64,000 bases of DNA from Apostichopus japonicus. Its lineage: Eukaryota; Echinodermata; Holothuroidea; Aspidochirotida; Stichopodidae. Where the stretch lies: positions 31,201,501 through 31,265,500 of the forward strand of contig NC_092568.1 in the NCBI RefSeq assembly GCF_037975245.1, read 5' to 3'. The notes below the pieces were generated by a model that saw only the letters and a list, made by a program, of their open reading frames with translations, had not been told where the DNA came from and made no database searches. A program made the translations under genes and the position numbers. Of this stretch, positions 49,401-61,471 are shown in pieces (position 1 is the first letter of the stretch; each line of letters starts with the position of its first letter).

Positions 49401-52400
49401 ATGTTTTACCCCTGAGGGCGTTGTGGACCCCCACCCCCAGTCTCCAAATGGCTTGGAATGTAACGCGTGAAATGATGCGTTCTGAGGCATATTTGTGTGA
49501 CTTTTAGGTATAAATTAGGTCTATAATTAGGTCTACATGCAATCGTGTGCTAGTACGACATTTAATGGTTTGTGTCGGCTTGAAAAGAGAGGTTGTACAC
49601 CCTTACCCATGGATCCAGGCCCGCAATGGTGGTTGGGCCTAGTAATGGCAACTTCAATGCATCTCTTTTACTAAGGTATAACGCAAACAATGATCTTAAT
49701 TTCGAATTCAGTCGGGTCGCACTACAAGATACATAAAGACTTTACTTTATTGTTACATGATCCCTTTGTACATTTTTGTGTGTGTAATTAACACAATTTT
49801 CAATCATACCGTGATATTCATTTCATCGACACTGGAAGATTCACATCCAGCAAAGCATGGAGAGAAGTATGTTAAGTTGTCGTGTCCACAGATCGGCTCA
49901 AAATCCACATCACATGTACAATTATTGTTAACATTGCAAGTTGCTTTTAACGATGTTGTGTTTTCCGCATCGAGTAAGGGGTATTGCTGATTCACACCAA
50001 CCAATTGCCTGTTTGGGCATCCAACGAACAGAAAGATAGGATCGATGATAATGGTGATGGCGGTGAAAAATAGCAACAAGTATCCGATTCTTAAAGTCGT
50101 CTTGCCAAAAACTTTCACTAGGCAGCCACCGATAAGGTTTCCAAAGATTCCACTTGGAATGACCACAATACCTGTTTAGTTAAGATTGATAAAAATAATA
50201 ATAGGAGAAAGAGAGAAACCAATGCACGTCAACGAGAATACTTGATTGATTGTAAACATGAAATGCCCAAAACATACGTAGGTCTTGTTTGAAACTCTAT
50301 GCTCTAAATAAATAATATTGACATGGAATGCACTTATTTAACGATTAGAAGCAGCCACATATGAATGTGGGAGAAACCAAATGGCTTATAAATGGGTGGT
50401 TATACACAATTTACAGATGAAGCGGATTTTGATTTTATGGGGGGGGGGGGTGGAGGGGGGTTTTCAAGACCATTTCAGATAGGAATACCGTTGATTTCTT
50501 CTTCATAATGAAAAATCCACCTTAAATACTTATACGTATACTTTGAGCCTTCATGAATATACATGAGCTTCCCATTTTAAAACGGAGCCATGGTAACAAA
50601 CAAACAAATTACAATAGTGATGTGTTGCCTCTTTATGCACATCACTGGTGCGTAGAATGTTTTTTTTTATGGATACCTGATGTACTACGGAAATGTGTAG
50701 CACACGTAACGTATTTCATTTTCCTGCAATATATGTAGTCATGTAAGCATGGGTGAAGGCCTGCATCTGGTGAAATGCATACCATACGATTAGCCTGCCT
50801 CAAAATACCTTTCATATTTTGCTAACTGCGATCTCATAACTCACCAAACAGGATTGAAGAGAAGACTGGATCAAGATAGAATTGGACTTCCAAATATTTT
50901 GCTCCGAACAATTGGAGTCCAGAAAATGTTGCCAACTGAGCTGCTCCGGAGAGTATCAGGAATACAATTGTTACATTGCGCAAACTCCTACCAACGGCTT
51001 TCATCAAACCTTCATAACGCAAAGGAAAAATATTCAAATATAAATGTCAAAACAAAAAACCAACTAGATTAAATTATGGGTGATATAATTTACCATAACA
51101 ATTCAAGTAGTAACATCAATTGAACACGACACATGGGAGGAATTGTCACCAGGCGCGTATCCAGGGGGGCGTTGGGGGCGCGCGCCCCCCGGGTAAGAAA
51201 AAGAGGAGAGAAAAAAAGAGAAGAAAAAGAAAAAAGAGGGGAAAAAAGAGGAGGAGGAGAGGAAGGAAGGGAAAGGGGTAGCCAGTGACGGATCAAGGAT
51301 TTCGGAAGGGGCGTTTGCCTCACCCTACTCCTTACACCGACAACTCCATTTTGGACGTTTCTATTTTTCCTCTCTCACTCATGATCTATATATATACTAT
51401 ATATGGTCTATCATAACGCGCGTGTGTGTATATACGCCTTAAACAATTGTAGAATTGTGCTATGAAACCAACTGTGGCTGGTCTCGAACTCGACCGTGTC
51501 GTCGGGGCACATGACGCATTTCGGGAAGGGGGCGACCGCCTCCCCCCTTAGCATATTTTTTTTATTATGATATCGCTAGTAATTTCAAAATAGAAAGTGC
51601 TTAGATGCAACTTACAAGGCCTGGGAAGTGTCGTTTCCAGCTATCTGGGAGGCATTTACGGCCAAAATTTACTTGTACGCTTCGCGCCAACAAATGGTCC
51701 TGGGTAGTGCCATTTCCAGCGATCTGGGAGGCATGTTCGGCCAAAATTTTCTTGTACGCTTCGCGCCAAGTTGCGCTACGCTTAGATAATTTGCCTACAG
51801 GCTTCGCTCTTCCCTTGGCAAATTCCTCGCTACGCGCCTGTTCGAATTTTGAAGCAAACAGCAGATATCACATCATATCAGTGAGCATGAAATTGGCCTT
51901 CCAGGATGAACAGCCTCAAAACTGTCCGACTTGCCCGAAAAAAAAACAACCAAAATTTTTCGCGAGCGAAGCGCGCGCGTTAAACATGTTAATGTCAATA
52001 TCATATAAGCAAGCATCGGTTATTACATCGCATGCCATCGTGTACCGTACTGTCCGTGAAAGTTGCGCAGTGTACCGCGGGATGCTAATGTAAACAACGA
52101 AATGTCTTATGTAGATGGAGAAAAAGGCATGGAGGTCCAATTATCTCAAAACTCTCTTTTACATTAGTAATGGCGAATTAGGGGCTGCAGTGCCCCCCCC
52201 CCCGGCCTCCTACGCCTATGTGTGTAGTGTTCGGTTGAAGGAAATATCTGCTATTTTTTCATTTCCTTCAACCAAGTTTTATAATAGCCGTTATAAGAGG
52301 TTTTAATATTTGTACACCAATAAATTAACTGTGTCTGAATTTTCGAAAATTTCTGACCAACATTCTTCATCACACTTCCCTCTACTCGTGCAATTTTGAC

Positions 52401-54910
52401 CGGTCTGTTAGGGGTTGAAGGAGGTTTTTCTATATTGGTTTTCCATACATGAAATTTTGTGCAACATTATGAGTATGTTTTGAAGTGAGTTTATTCACGA
52501 GATATGTGAATTTTCAAATTCTGAACAAATAATGGGCTTGGAACCTTGAAAAGTGGGCCTGACGGATATTGTGGGCCGCGACGTAGAATCACCTACAAAA
52601 GCAATGATCCACAGGACATGCGATGAGGTCGAACATGATTTGTGACTGGTGACAACCTTCAAAAAGGTTATGGATAAAAAAAAAAACTATCGGGAAATAC
52701 TTGGTTCTCAGGCAAAAAGTGTACATCTGGTTGGTCATTTTCAAGCCCGAGAAGTGCCATTTCCGGTGATCTGGGTGGTATCTAAACCAGAAATTTTCTT
52801 GTACGCTGCGCGCCAACCGATGGTGGCGCTCCGCTTAGATAGTAATTCGCGCCCCCCCCCCCGGGTTAGGTAATCCTGGATATGCCCCTGGTCACCTTGG
52901 AAACTTCAATGTATTAAAAGAATTAACCAATAGGTATACTCCCCTCGTTAAAAATTGGGATAACCGGTCTTATTTTATATTTAAATTTGGAAAGGTTTAA
53001 TCCCTTTTTTGTTAGGTAAATATGTAGTCTCGTTTGAACCGGTTAATTCTTTGGTCGATCAATGAAACGGTTTCGAAAATGCTTCTCTCGCCCCTCTTGG
53101 TTTTGAAACAATGACTTATACTGGTGCTGTGGCCGATTGGATAAAGGCGGTGGCATTTGAAGTAATGAGGCTTAGCAATCGGGAGGGGTCAGGGTTCGAT
53201 ATCCGGCCGGGTCAGAGTAAGATTAGTTTTTCATCCAAGAGCACGGTTTCCCATCTGAAATAACATTCTAAATTGAAAAGATTCAAAATTTGAGTTAAAA
53301 TGTTGTTCGAAGCCATCCGACGTGTAAGGTGTAATCCATAAGTGGTTGTTGTTATTATTATTGTTGTTGTCGTTTTTATTATAATATTTATTATAATTAC
53401 TACTACTCATACTACTATAGACTTACTCTTTAGGAAATGTACCACATTCGGTACGAATCCCTCTGGTGCTTCATCTGCAACTTCATCTTTTCTCTCTTCT
53501 TTCGGAGTAGTCTTTGCTTCCTCTGCCTCCTGCTGCAAACGGTCGGATGTTTTACGTAGAGTTTTGGGAAGCATGAAGAAGAAAGGAGATATAGCTAAGA
53601 GCGAACCGCCCATGATGATATAGCCTAGCCACCACGCTCCTAAGTAGTTACTGTCATCGAGGTTGGTGGAAGGGAAACCTGCCTCATTGGCATGAGCAGG
53701 ATAGGCTGGTATACTCAAACTGAAAGTTGCTAGAAACACACCCAAGACACCACCGATACTGTACGACATGAGGATGATTGCTATATGAAGGAAGAAATAA
53801 AGGTACATTATGACCAACAAAGAAATACAAATCAGGCAGGGAGTACAAAAAGCCAGACCTGACGACGAGGGAGTCCAGGGGGGGGGGGAGCTGGGGTCAA
53901 TTAGGGGGCAGGGTGGACGGGGCCGGAGGAATATGTGATAAGGAACAATGTAGTCCTAAATTTCATAACATAGTTGAGGAAACATGAAGACTTTACACAC
54001 AAAAAACGGGTCTCGTGGGACCTATACATGACTCTCGGTGCTACTACAGAATACACTACATCTACCTTGAACTAAGTAATCCATCCATATGCTCAGAATG
54101 ACAGGCTGCTGTTGTTGAATAAACATGGGATAGGATTGGATTGCAACAAAAGATGTCGATTTATGATCTCATTGTCAAATGATATACAATTCCCATTATG
54201 TATGACATCAAACACCAACCACTCACCCAACCCCTCCCTACCGCCTCGACACGCTAATTTGATTCGGTATGGCGCACATATACTGTAGGCCCTTTCCACA
54301 TATATACGCTGTCGCGGCAACTCGTATCATCTTTATATTGTAGGTACTCACCTGCATATAAAGCCGTGGCATTCTTTCCGACACTGTCATCGATATAGGG
54401 CATTGCTAACGGGAAAACGGTACTCGAGAAACTGGCAAAGACAGAACCGAGCGCTATCCACCACGTTTGTCCTCCCAAACCCTTGGAATTATCATCGCAA
54501 ACCTTCTTGTCGCCACAGAGGTGAATCGTTTCATTGTTTGACTGTCCGGCTGTAGCGTCCTTAAGAGCATCCGGTACGGGATAAATAAAGTGTGGTACGG
54601 CGTTACAGAGGGCACCTACACCGGCCAGAGCAAACACCGCACCGAGAACTCGACCACGGTGTCGGTTGTGACCGTAGTGAGTGACGAACAACAACACCAC
54701 CAAGGAACTGATATCAAAAACGACATTGAGGAAAGCAAGTTCGGAGCTCTTCAACTGGAAGCGTCTCTCTAAAGTAGAAGCGACCCCTCCAACGTAACCA
54801 GCTGGAGCTGTAGATATGAACAGGGCTGTGAAGAGAAGAATGGCAAATACAACCGGAGAACCTAACCTGGGAAACACACGGCACAGCAGGATACCCGTCT
54901 CGTCACTCAT
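46347..54910 (-). CDS. SLCO-like: SLCO-like gene B: solute carrier organic anion transporter (OATP family), complete
   Basis: Paralogue of gene A with the same expected role in sodium-independent uptake of organic anions at the plasma membrane. Coding exons are 54910-54352, 53780-53427, 51009-50845, 50171-49810, 49261-49086, 48426-48362, 47465-47248 and 46439-46347, all with GT/AG borders and matching phases, giving 663 residues. Exon 1 has TM1-TM4 and ends near PYIDDSVGK. Exon 2 carries NYLGAWWLG (the signature Trp is Tyr here) and an acidic/basic loop. Exon 4 fuses TM8-TM9 with the Kazal-type loop ([18 protein letters not shown]), which gene A splits over two exons. Exon 5 holds TM10, exons 6-7 TM11-TM12, and exon 8 an acidic tail. 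Sequons include NTT, NLT, NIT and NVT. The ATG has a strong context (CCACCATGA) and sits 19 bases after a good acceptor (TCATTTTCGACAG), implying a non-coding first exon upstream. Confidence 0.93.
51148..52891. mobile_element. Repeat element in intron 2 of gene B, related to 39117-41721
   Basis: The left part (CAGGCGCGTATCCAGG, then a purine-rich run) matches 40108-40580 over about 380 bases. The right part (52320-52891) matches the inner arm 41143-41721 and ends CCTGGATATGCCCCTG. The middle (51600-52230) holds two tandem pieces of CTTGTACGCTTCGCGCCAA text and a GGCCTCCTACGCCTATG end. It looks like a composite of nested family members. TTGTCACC and TGGTCACC at the edges may be a worn 8-bp duplication. 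Confidence 0.65.
53125..53412 (+). repeat. tRNA-derived SINE of a second family, in intron 2 of gene B
   Basis: Box A-like TGGCCGATTGGATAAAGG lies at 53137-53154 and box B-like GGTTCGATATCC near 53193. A body (TTTTTCATCCAAGAGCACGG, GAAGCCATCCGACGTG) follows, and the tail is a GTTGTTATTATT repeat ending near 53412. It is antisense to gene B, and its tail ends about 13 bases from the exon 2 donor at 53425-53426. Confidence 0.7.
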
Positions 54911-54929
54911 GGTGGACCTCTTAATAAAT

Positions 54930-56691
54930 CTGTCGAAAATGAAAGAGAATATTTTTTATAGATCATTAGTATCTGGCATTAATTGTTAGCATGCTAACAA
55001 AGAAACTGCTGAAAGTTGTCCAAAGTATCCTCTGGAAGTTTTTTGGGCTTTCCTAATTAAGCCTATGCACAGGCAGTGAAGAGCGTTCAATTAGAATATC
55101 TCATTGAGGCAAAATGCTTGGTGGACGACAGTAAAAAAAAATTCTCTTTGAGGTTTGAGCATGAGGGCCCATTATCATATATGGGGGACAATTATGATAA
55201 ACATATACACTAATGCTACGTCATTTATATGCAGCGTCTCATATGTTACTCTCTGTCCGTGTAAGCTAAAATGGTTGTGAATTTAGAAGACATGAAAACC
55301 ATTTTCAGACAATATTTTTGAGTAATTGGGATTGATTTGACCTTTTCGTTTATACAGAAGTTCCTTCATATACACAGGAGACAATGTGTAAACATGTCAA
55401 ACGTTAAACCTGAATTAAAAATGCTTTTTATATTTTAATACTCAGTGTCAGAAACATATCACATGAGAAATGGTTGTAAAATGTTGATGTATAACATTGA
55501 ATCGGGGGCGTTTGCAAAACGCCGAAGGCACTATATACGACAAGTTATAAACTAAGTAGTTCATACAATTTATTTAACGAGACTTCTTTTTTTTGCGAAA
55601 GAAGAAAACAATTTAAAGTAATATAGAAATACAACATGATTCCCGGATAACAATCACGATTTTAATGGTTTGCTTGTAAAAATGGAGGTTGTACCGACAG
55701 TGTTTTCGAAGTGTTTTTGAAAGAAGAAAACAGTTTAAAGTAATATACATAACATGATTCACGGATAGCAATTACTATTTAATGGTTTGCTTGTCAAAAT
55801 GATTGTACCTAAAGTCTCTAATATTAGAGAGGAAGAATATCTTCGTTCTCATGGCGTTTATGTATATATATATATATTATGTAATATGGAACGTTGTCAA
55901 CGGGGATATTACAATACCATGTAAGCTCTTCAGTGGCAATCAATTTCTAAACTCTAATTGATGTTCAATTGTTGTTTCTCAGTTATTGTCAATTATACGT
56001 TGAATATTTTATGGAAGTATTTCATACTTACGTACTGAAGTTTTAGTCGTATATTATAATACAAATACATATCTTGTGTGCTATAAACTGCACGTATTTT
56101 CGCGTCTAATATACCTTAATCAACAACAACCACAAAGACTAATATAACAAGGGCTCTGCTTATAAATATTTTCCTATTAAAATCGACACGAAGTTTTTCC
56201 TTCTTTGAATGTGCGGTTGACTGATGCCCCTGACCTCTTAAATTTTTTCATTTTCAGTCTAAAGACTTTGTGTACAAATTTCAGATAACAACAATAACGT
56301 TTTATAAAAGCCCTAAATTACCCACGCAAATAATCTACTTCAACTGAAAACAGTAGCACAACAGAACTATAGATGGTATCACGCTTATCTGGGTAAGAGT
56401 GTTTACGGCGTCCCACTGTACAGGTACAATCTATATTCCCACAAATGATAATGAATGAACTTGCTGCACTAAAGTGTTCCACGGTCAGTACACGCAAAAG
56501 TTATTGCGTTATTTACACGTAGCCTACATATATATGTTTATTCACATACTGTATATATTAGTTTGTGAAACTACAGACAAACCACAATACGTTGCTTTAA
56601 AGAACATTCATACATTATTTACAACTCAAATACGTCTATATAATTCGTGTCATTAAAAGAATACCACTACGAGGGTTAATTCTTCGCTGTT

Positions 56692-56693
<2 letters not shown>
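54930..56693. other. Upstream region of SLCO-like gene B
   Basis: No coding exon found. It contains a two-copy direct repeat of about 121 bp (starts GAAAGAAGAAAAC at 55598 and 55719, end about 55809). A non-coding first exon of gene B should lie here or beyond, but I could not place it. Confidence 0.4.
55598..55809. repeat. Direct repeat, two units of about 121 bp
   Basis: GAAAGAAGAAAAC...TTTAAAGTAATAT...AACATGATTC...GGTTTGCTTGT occurs twice with a period of 121 bases and a few changes. Confidence 0.8.

Positions 56694-56770
<77 letters not shown>
56694..56770. repeat. TA microsatellite at the 3' end of the LINE
   Basis: Uninterrupted TA run just downstream of the LINE reverse-transcriptase stop. 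It may have grown from, or been the target for, the LINE tail. Confidence 0.9.
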
Positions 56771-56825
56771 ACATTTCTATCCATTAACATGTGATTCATA
56801 ACAATTTTTCTGTTGGAGTAGAGAA

Positions 56826-58020
56826 TTAAATATCACACCAAGCAGGGACTATTTGACGAATTAAAGAACTTCTAATATTATTCATATCATTCTTAGAACA
56901 GTTACAATGAAAACCATACGACTTCAAATACATATCAAAAACCATTTTCCAAGTACCGTTTATATCATTTGTATAACGCCTAATCCAGGTACACTTTAAA
57001 CTATTTATAAAACTGATGATGTGTGTAACTTTTAATCCTCCGTTGCCAATAGTATTAATCATGAACAGCCTCTTTATTTTATCGGGGTTTCCCGCCCATA
57101 TAAAATCGAATGTAATACTTTCTGAATCCTTTACGAAACTATTCGGTGGATTTGGCAACACCATAAAGAGGAAAACAAGTTGCGACAGAGAAAATGTTTT
57201 CACAATGATATTACGGCCTATAGGGGTCAAATCTCTAGATGACCATAATCTCAATTCAATACCATAATCAAGTATTCTTAAGTCTAGAAAGTTTCGGTTG
57301 ATAATTCTGCCGGAACAGATCATTGCCATCACCCGTAAAAGTGATCCCAAGCATCGGAACTGGTCCATGCGTAATAGTAATATTAAAGTCATATACTGCC
57401 GCTGGAATATGATTACTAAATGGGCCCAGCGGAAAAAAAGACTAGACTTGGACATATTCATAGACAAACCGGAAGCTTCTTTTAACTGCTTAAAAATACG
57501 AATCATCTCCGTAATCGTGGTAACACTGCTATCAATAAAAAGAGTGGTGTCGTCGGCATATTGCATAATTTTTACTTCTGTGTTACTTATTCTAATACCC
57601 TTAATAATCTCATTATTCTGTACTTTTATGGCTGATAACTCGGCCACCAAGATAAATAACTACGGGCTTAATGGGCATCCCTGACGGACCCCCCGATGAA
57701 GTGGAAAGAAACCCGTCGAATAACCATTAAAACAAATACAACTATGACAATTACTATCAAAACATCCACATATCCACTTTTTAAAACTAATACTAAAGTT
57801 GATATATAAAAGAGTTGTTTTAACAAACGACCATTCTAACTTATCAAAGGCTTTTTTCCTTCAAAATCTACAAGAAACAAAAACCCTGGAATTTCATGAT
57901 GAGAGCAATACTCAAGTCTAAGACAAATCTAATGTTTTCCTCAATAATTTTATATTTCAAAACACCGGTCTGTTGAGGACCAATGATATTATGGATGACA
58001 GATTTTAATCTAGAAGCTAT
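56826..58020 (-). pseudogene. LINE reverse transcriptase, C-terminal half, broken
   Basis: Motifs in order are GPQQTGVLK with NIR, LVDFE...KAFDK (catalytic Asp of the A motif; the base count between the two halves is out of frame, so there is a frameshift near 57855), GVRQGCPLSP followed by an in-frame TAG at 57660-57662 where a Tyr is usual, then YADDTTLF with the two catalytic Asp. The frame continues through a maturase-like region to a TAA near 56826. It begins abruptly at 58020, where a TA microsatellite starts. Confidence 0.85.
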
Positions 58021-58076
58021 AAATATATATAAATATAGGTATAAATATATATAAATATAAATATAGATATAAATAA

Positions 58077-58120
<44 letters not shown>

Positions 58121-58205
58121 ATATATAGATATATTTATATTTAAATAAATATATATATATATAAATCTATGTATGTAAATATATGTATATGTAAATATAC
58201 ATATA

Positions 58206-58242
<37 letters not shown>

Positions 58243-58435
58243 CTATATATATATATATATTTATATATTTATTTATATCTATATTTATATATATATATAT
58301 ATATAAATATATACATATATAAATTATATATATATATATAAATTGGAGGTAAACGACAAAGGCAAATGAATATATATAAATGAAAATCGTAATGAGTTGG
58401 AAAATCAAGAACAGTGAAATTCATTTGCCTTTGTC

Positions 58436-58520
<85 letters not shown>

Positions 58521-59038
58521 ATTTATATAATTTATATATATATATATAAACGACAAAGGCAAATGAATATACACAATTGAAAACGTAATGAGCATATATA
58601 TAAATACCGGTGGAGGCTGGAAGTTTTTTCACTGTTCTTGATTTTCCAACTCATTACGATTTTCATTGATATATTCATCTGCCTTTGTCGTTTACCTCTA
58701 TTTCATTAACATAAAGTCTGTTCAAAGTATCTCTTTCGAGATCCGGCTTTAGGATTCACAAATGATTTTCGAGTTGGTAAGCATCATGTTTGATCTCTAG
58801 AGTAAGGCAAAATATATCACCAAAAACAGAACTAGTATATTGTTCGATACAGGTGACAAACGCCTACAGTGGAATTACGACCTTCCTTACCGGTTTCGAA
58901 CCTCTGGACCTCGAACAATCAGCGTCCATGGCCTAGTTGGTTAGGGTGTCCGCGTACAGAGCGGGAGGCCCGGGTTCGAATCCCGGTGGAGGCTGGAATT
59001 TTTCACTGTTTCTGATTTTCAAACTCATTACGATTTCC

Positions 59039-59102
<64 letters not shown>

Positions 59103-59821
59103 GAAAATCGTAACGAGTTGGAAAACCAAGAACAGTGAAAAAACTTTCAATAAACGTTCAAAGTATCTCTTTCGAGATCCGGCTTTAGGAATCACAAATG
59201 ATTTCGAGTTGGTTAGAATCATGTTTGATCTTTATTTTTTTTTTATGTTTTTTTTTTTTTCTATTTTAAGTACAGTAGGAATTGTTTCCATCTCATTTAT
59301 TCACGATTATTAAACATTTATATGGTACATCGATTATATTTAGAGTTCTGATAAAAACATAGGTATGCCATCTGAATGATACAAAGGAATTATTAACATA
59401 ATGATACAAAAATTGATTCTGAATTGAGTATTTCGTCTTCTCCTCTTATACCGAAATATATGTATACATATCCAGAAAAACAATCCTTCGGTGAATACAA
59501 AACTCACGCTTACACACGCGCAACAAAAAAAAAAGGACATATACATACAAATACCCCCCCCCCCCCAAACACACACACACACGCACAAGTACAGAGACAC
59601 CTGCATACACCCACACCTACGTACGAACAAAAACACCCACACACAAGTAAAATAGAGCACATTGAGGAAAAAACAGCGAAAAACAACAGATATTGTCCAT
59701 GCTACTACATAAATGTAACAGTAAGATAGATGATAAGCAGAGGTTAAGTCAAGAGACGCAAAGTTCATTGATTGAATGAGAAAAGCAAGTCCTTAATGCC
59801 ATTTATTTTCTACGAGCAGAG
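58021..59821. repeat. Microsatellite and SINE block that interrupts the LINE
   Basis: TA-type runs at 58021-58375, 58439-58545 and 59042-59100 alternate with pieces of one repeat family. Its TTGATTTTCCAACTCATTACG text appears on the plus strand at 58634-58670 and 59010-59040, and inverted at 58381-58420 and 59101-59140. A segment with CAAAGTATCTCTTTCGAGAT is duplicated directly (58717-58800 and 59147-59232). CACACA/CCCC low-complexity sequence lies at 59560-59650. No gene supported. Confidence 0.7.
58922..58993 (+). repeat. tRNA-like SINE head with full cloverleaf potential
   Basis: The 72 bases fold as a tRNA. The acceptor stem is GCGTCCA/TGGAGGC with one mismatch. Box A is TGGCCTAGTTGGTTAGG. 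The anticodon stem TCCGC/GCGGG carries the loop GTACAGA, and the T arm is CCGGG-TTCGAAT-CCCGG. The anticodon would be ACA, which is not a normal animal tRNA anticodon. The 3' flank (TGGAATTTTTCACTG then a TA tail) is shared by copies nearby, so this is a SINE head rather than a working tRNA gene. A truncated copy (CCGGTGGAGGCTGG) lies at 58608. Confidence 0.7.
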
Positions 59822-60290
59822 CTAGTCGAGTTTCGCTTCGAGGCAATGTTTTAACGCTAACCGGTTATCTAATGCTTTTGCTCCTATCTTGTAATCAGTG
59901 TTAAGGAGACTAATAGGCCTATAGTTAGCTATAACATTATGGTCCTTATCCAGTTTAGGAATTAGAGTAATGACCCCTCTATTTTGCTCACAGTATAATG
60001 AATGATGATCAAAACCAAAATTCAAGGAATCGACAGCAAGCTGACCAAGAAGAGACCAACAATGTCTATAAAACTCAGTAGAGAGACCATCACTACCAGG
60101 AGATTTACCGTTGGCCATTGAGCTTAAGGCTCTATGACATTCATCTAAAGTAAGAAGAAGCAAGAACTGGGATCCCGATTCCTCAGAGTGAAAGTCAGGC
60201 AAATCTCGAATAAAATATGAAGGATAACATTGTGAATGAGAGTATAAAGTACTATAAAACACACGTATTTCACGAAGAATTTCTCAACTG
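59822..60290 (-). pseudogene. LINE reverse transcriptase, N-terminal half
   Basis: An open frame with the L1/Tx1-type motifs MANGKSPGSDGLSTEFYRH, NRGVITLIPKLDKD and ANYRPISLLNTDYKI, then AKALDNRL and a short foreign tail ending at TAG 59822. The downstream half resumes at 58020 with [17 protein letters not shown], so the break falls right after the NRL motif. Confidence 0.85.
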
Positions 60291-60374
60291 TTGGTGGTGA
60301 CTTTGCCCCTGTTCATATTTAAGCTAAAAATGATGTTATTTGCCTTGTTGCGCCTTTCTAAATTCAGAAACTAT

Positions 60375-61471
60375 TTAGTGTTTTTTTTCACCAGCCTCAA
60401 CCCAACGAGCTCTCGACCGAACAATAATGCCATGAAGCTTGTCATGATACAAACTTTTTAATTTATTACGGGTATTATCTAAACTTTGACGAATGGCATC
60501 AGAGTGGTTTTCATACAACTCTCTTTCCAGATTGGAGATACTGCGTAAAATTTCGATTTCGTTTTTACGTGTACATTTAGCTTTTTGTTTGGCAAATTGA
60601 ATAGTTTTAGAGCGAATGACATCTCCCAATTTGCGGAAGGGTTTATAGATCGTGTGTTGCGAGTAACAGTAGCAACTAGATTTTGAATTAGGTCGTTATA
60701 CGCAGAATCAGCTAAAAGAGAGTTGTTAAACTTCCAATACCCTGGACCTCTATTATCTTCATGAATTTGAATCGATAAAACCACCATAGAGTGGTCAGAT
60801 TGAAGAGGAGGCTGAAATTCAATATTGACGATTTTACCAACAAAACTACGAGATATAAGGAAAAAATCTAATCTGCAATGAATATCAATTTTAGAATGCC
60901 AGCTAAAATCTTTTAAGAGAGGGTTTCTCTCTCTCCAGATATCGACCAGGCTGTGAATATCCATGAGCGCTAGGCATTCATCACGGGCTTTAAAGTTTGT
61001 TCTAGGGTCACCACCGAGTTTATCAATGGCAAGATTAAATACAAAGTTGAAATCCCCACCCCAAATGATAGTATTAGTATTGAAAGAATTTAAGTTACGA
61101 GAAACGTCATTGTAGAAAGCAGGATTATCTTGGTTAGGGCCATAGGTACAGACAATGGTAAAGAGCCGATGATTGTAGTTAAAGTCAACAATAATACATC
61201 TACCATGCTGGTCAGTATGCACTTTAACAATGTCAACAGAAAGATTGGAGTTAAAAAGAATAGCGACCCCTTACTTCAAGCAGTTCCATGAGAAAAAATC
61301 ATTTTCCCTCCCCACTCATTAGTCCAGAAGCGCTCCACCTCAGGGGTACTGTGCGTTTCCTGGACAAGAATTATATTAAAATGATGGCGATGAAAATATG
61401 TATCTACGTTTTTTACTCTGCCTTAAGCCCCTGACATTACAGGAGCAAATCTTAATATCAGCTATGGCCAT
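60375..61471 (-). pseudogene. LINE endonuclease domain and linker, frameshifted
   Basis: It starts ATG at 61471 (MAIADIKICSCNVRGL). The frame is lost near 61390 and picked up again as NIILVQETHS with EWGGKMIFSHG. An in-frame TGA follows at SHGTA. The main frame is then 61222-60479, with CTYGPNQDN, WGGDFNFVFN and RLDFFLISR, and the catalytic-type residues of the exonuclease/endonuclease/phosphatase fold. Next is the linker RSRARWVEAGEK, where an A-run of 8 causes a shift and a TAG replaces the usual Tyr. The role would have been nicking target DNA to prime reverse transcription. Confidence 0.8.

Larger units (their letters stand above)
56826..61471 (-). mobile_element. L1/Tx1-type LINE (non-LTR retrotransposon), inactive and interrupted
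   Basis: The order on the minus strand is apurinic-type endonuclease (61471-60375), reverse transcriptase N-terminal half (60290-59822), a foreign block, then reverse transcriptase C-terminal half (58020-56826). The sequence style (ILVQETHS, GGDFNFV, ANYRPISLLNTDYKI, ADDTTLF) is that of the L1/Tx1 clade. Frameshifts and stops occur in every part. No ORF1 was recognised upstream of 61471. A short TA microsatellite lies beyond the 3' end. Confidence 0.85.

Noticed and set aside
58922-58993. Functional tRNA gene
   Set aside because: The ACA anticodon is not normal, the acceptor stem has a mismatch, and the flank is shared by repeated copies nearby.
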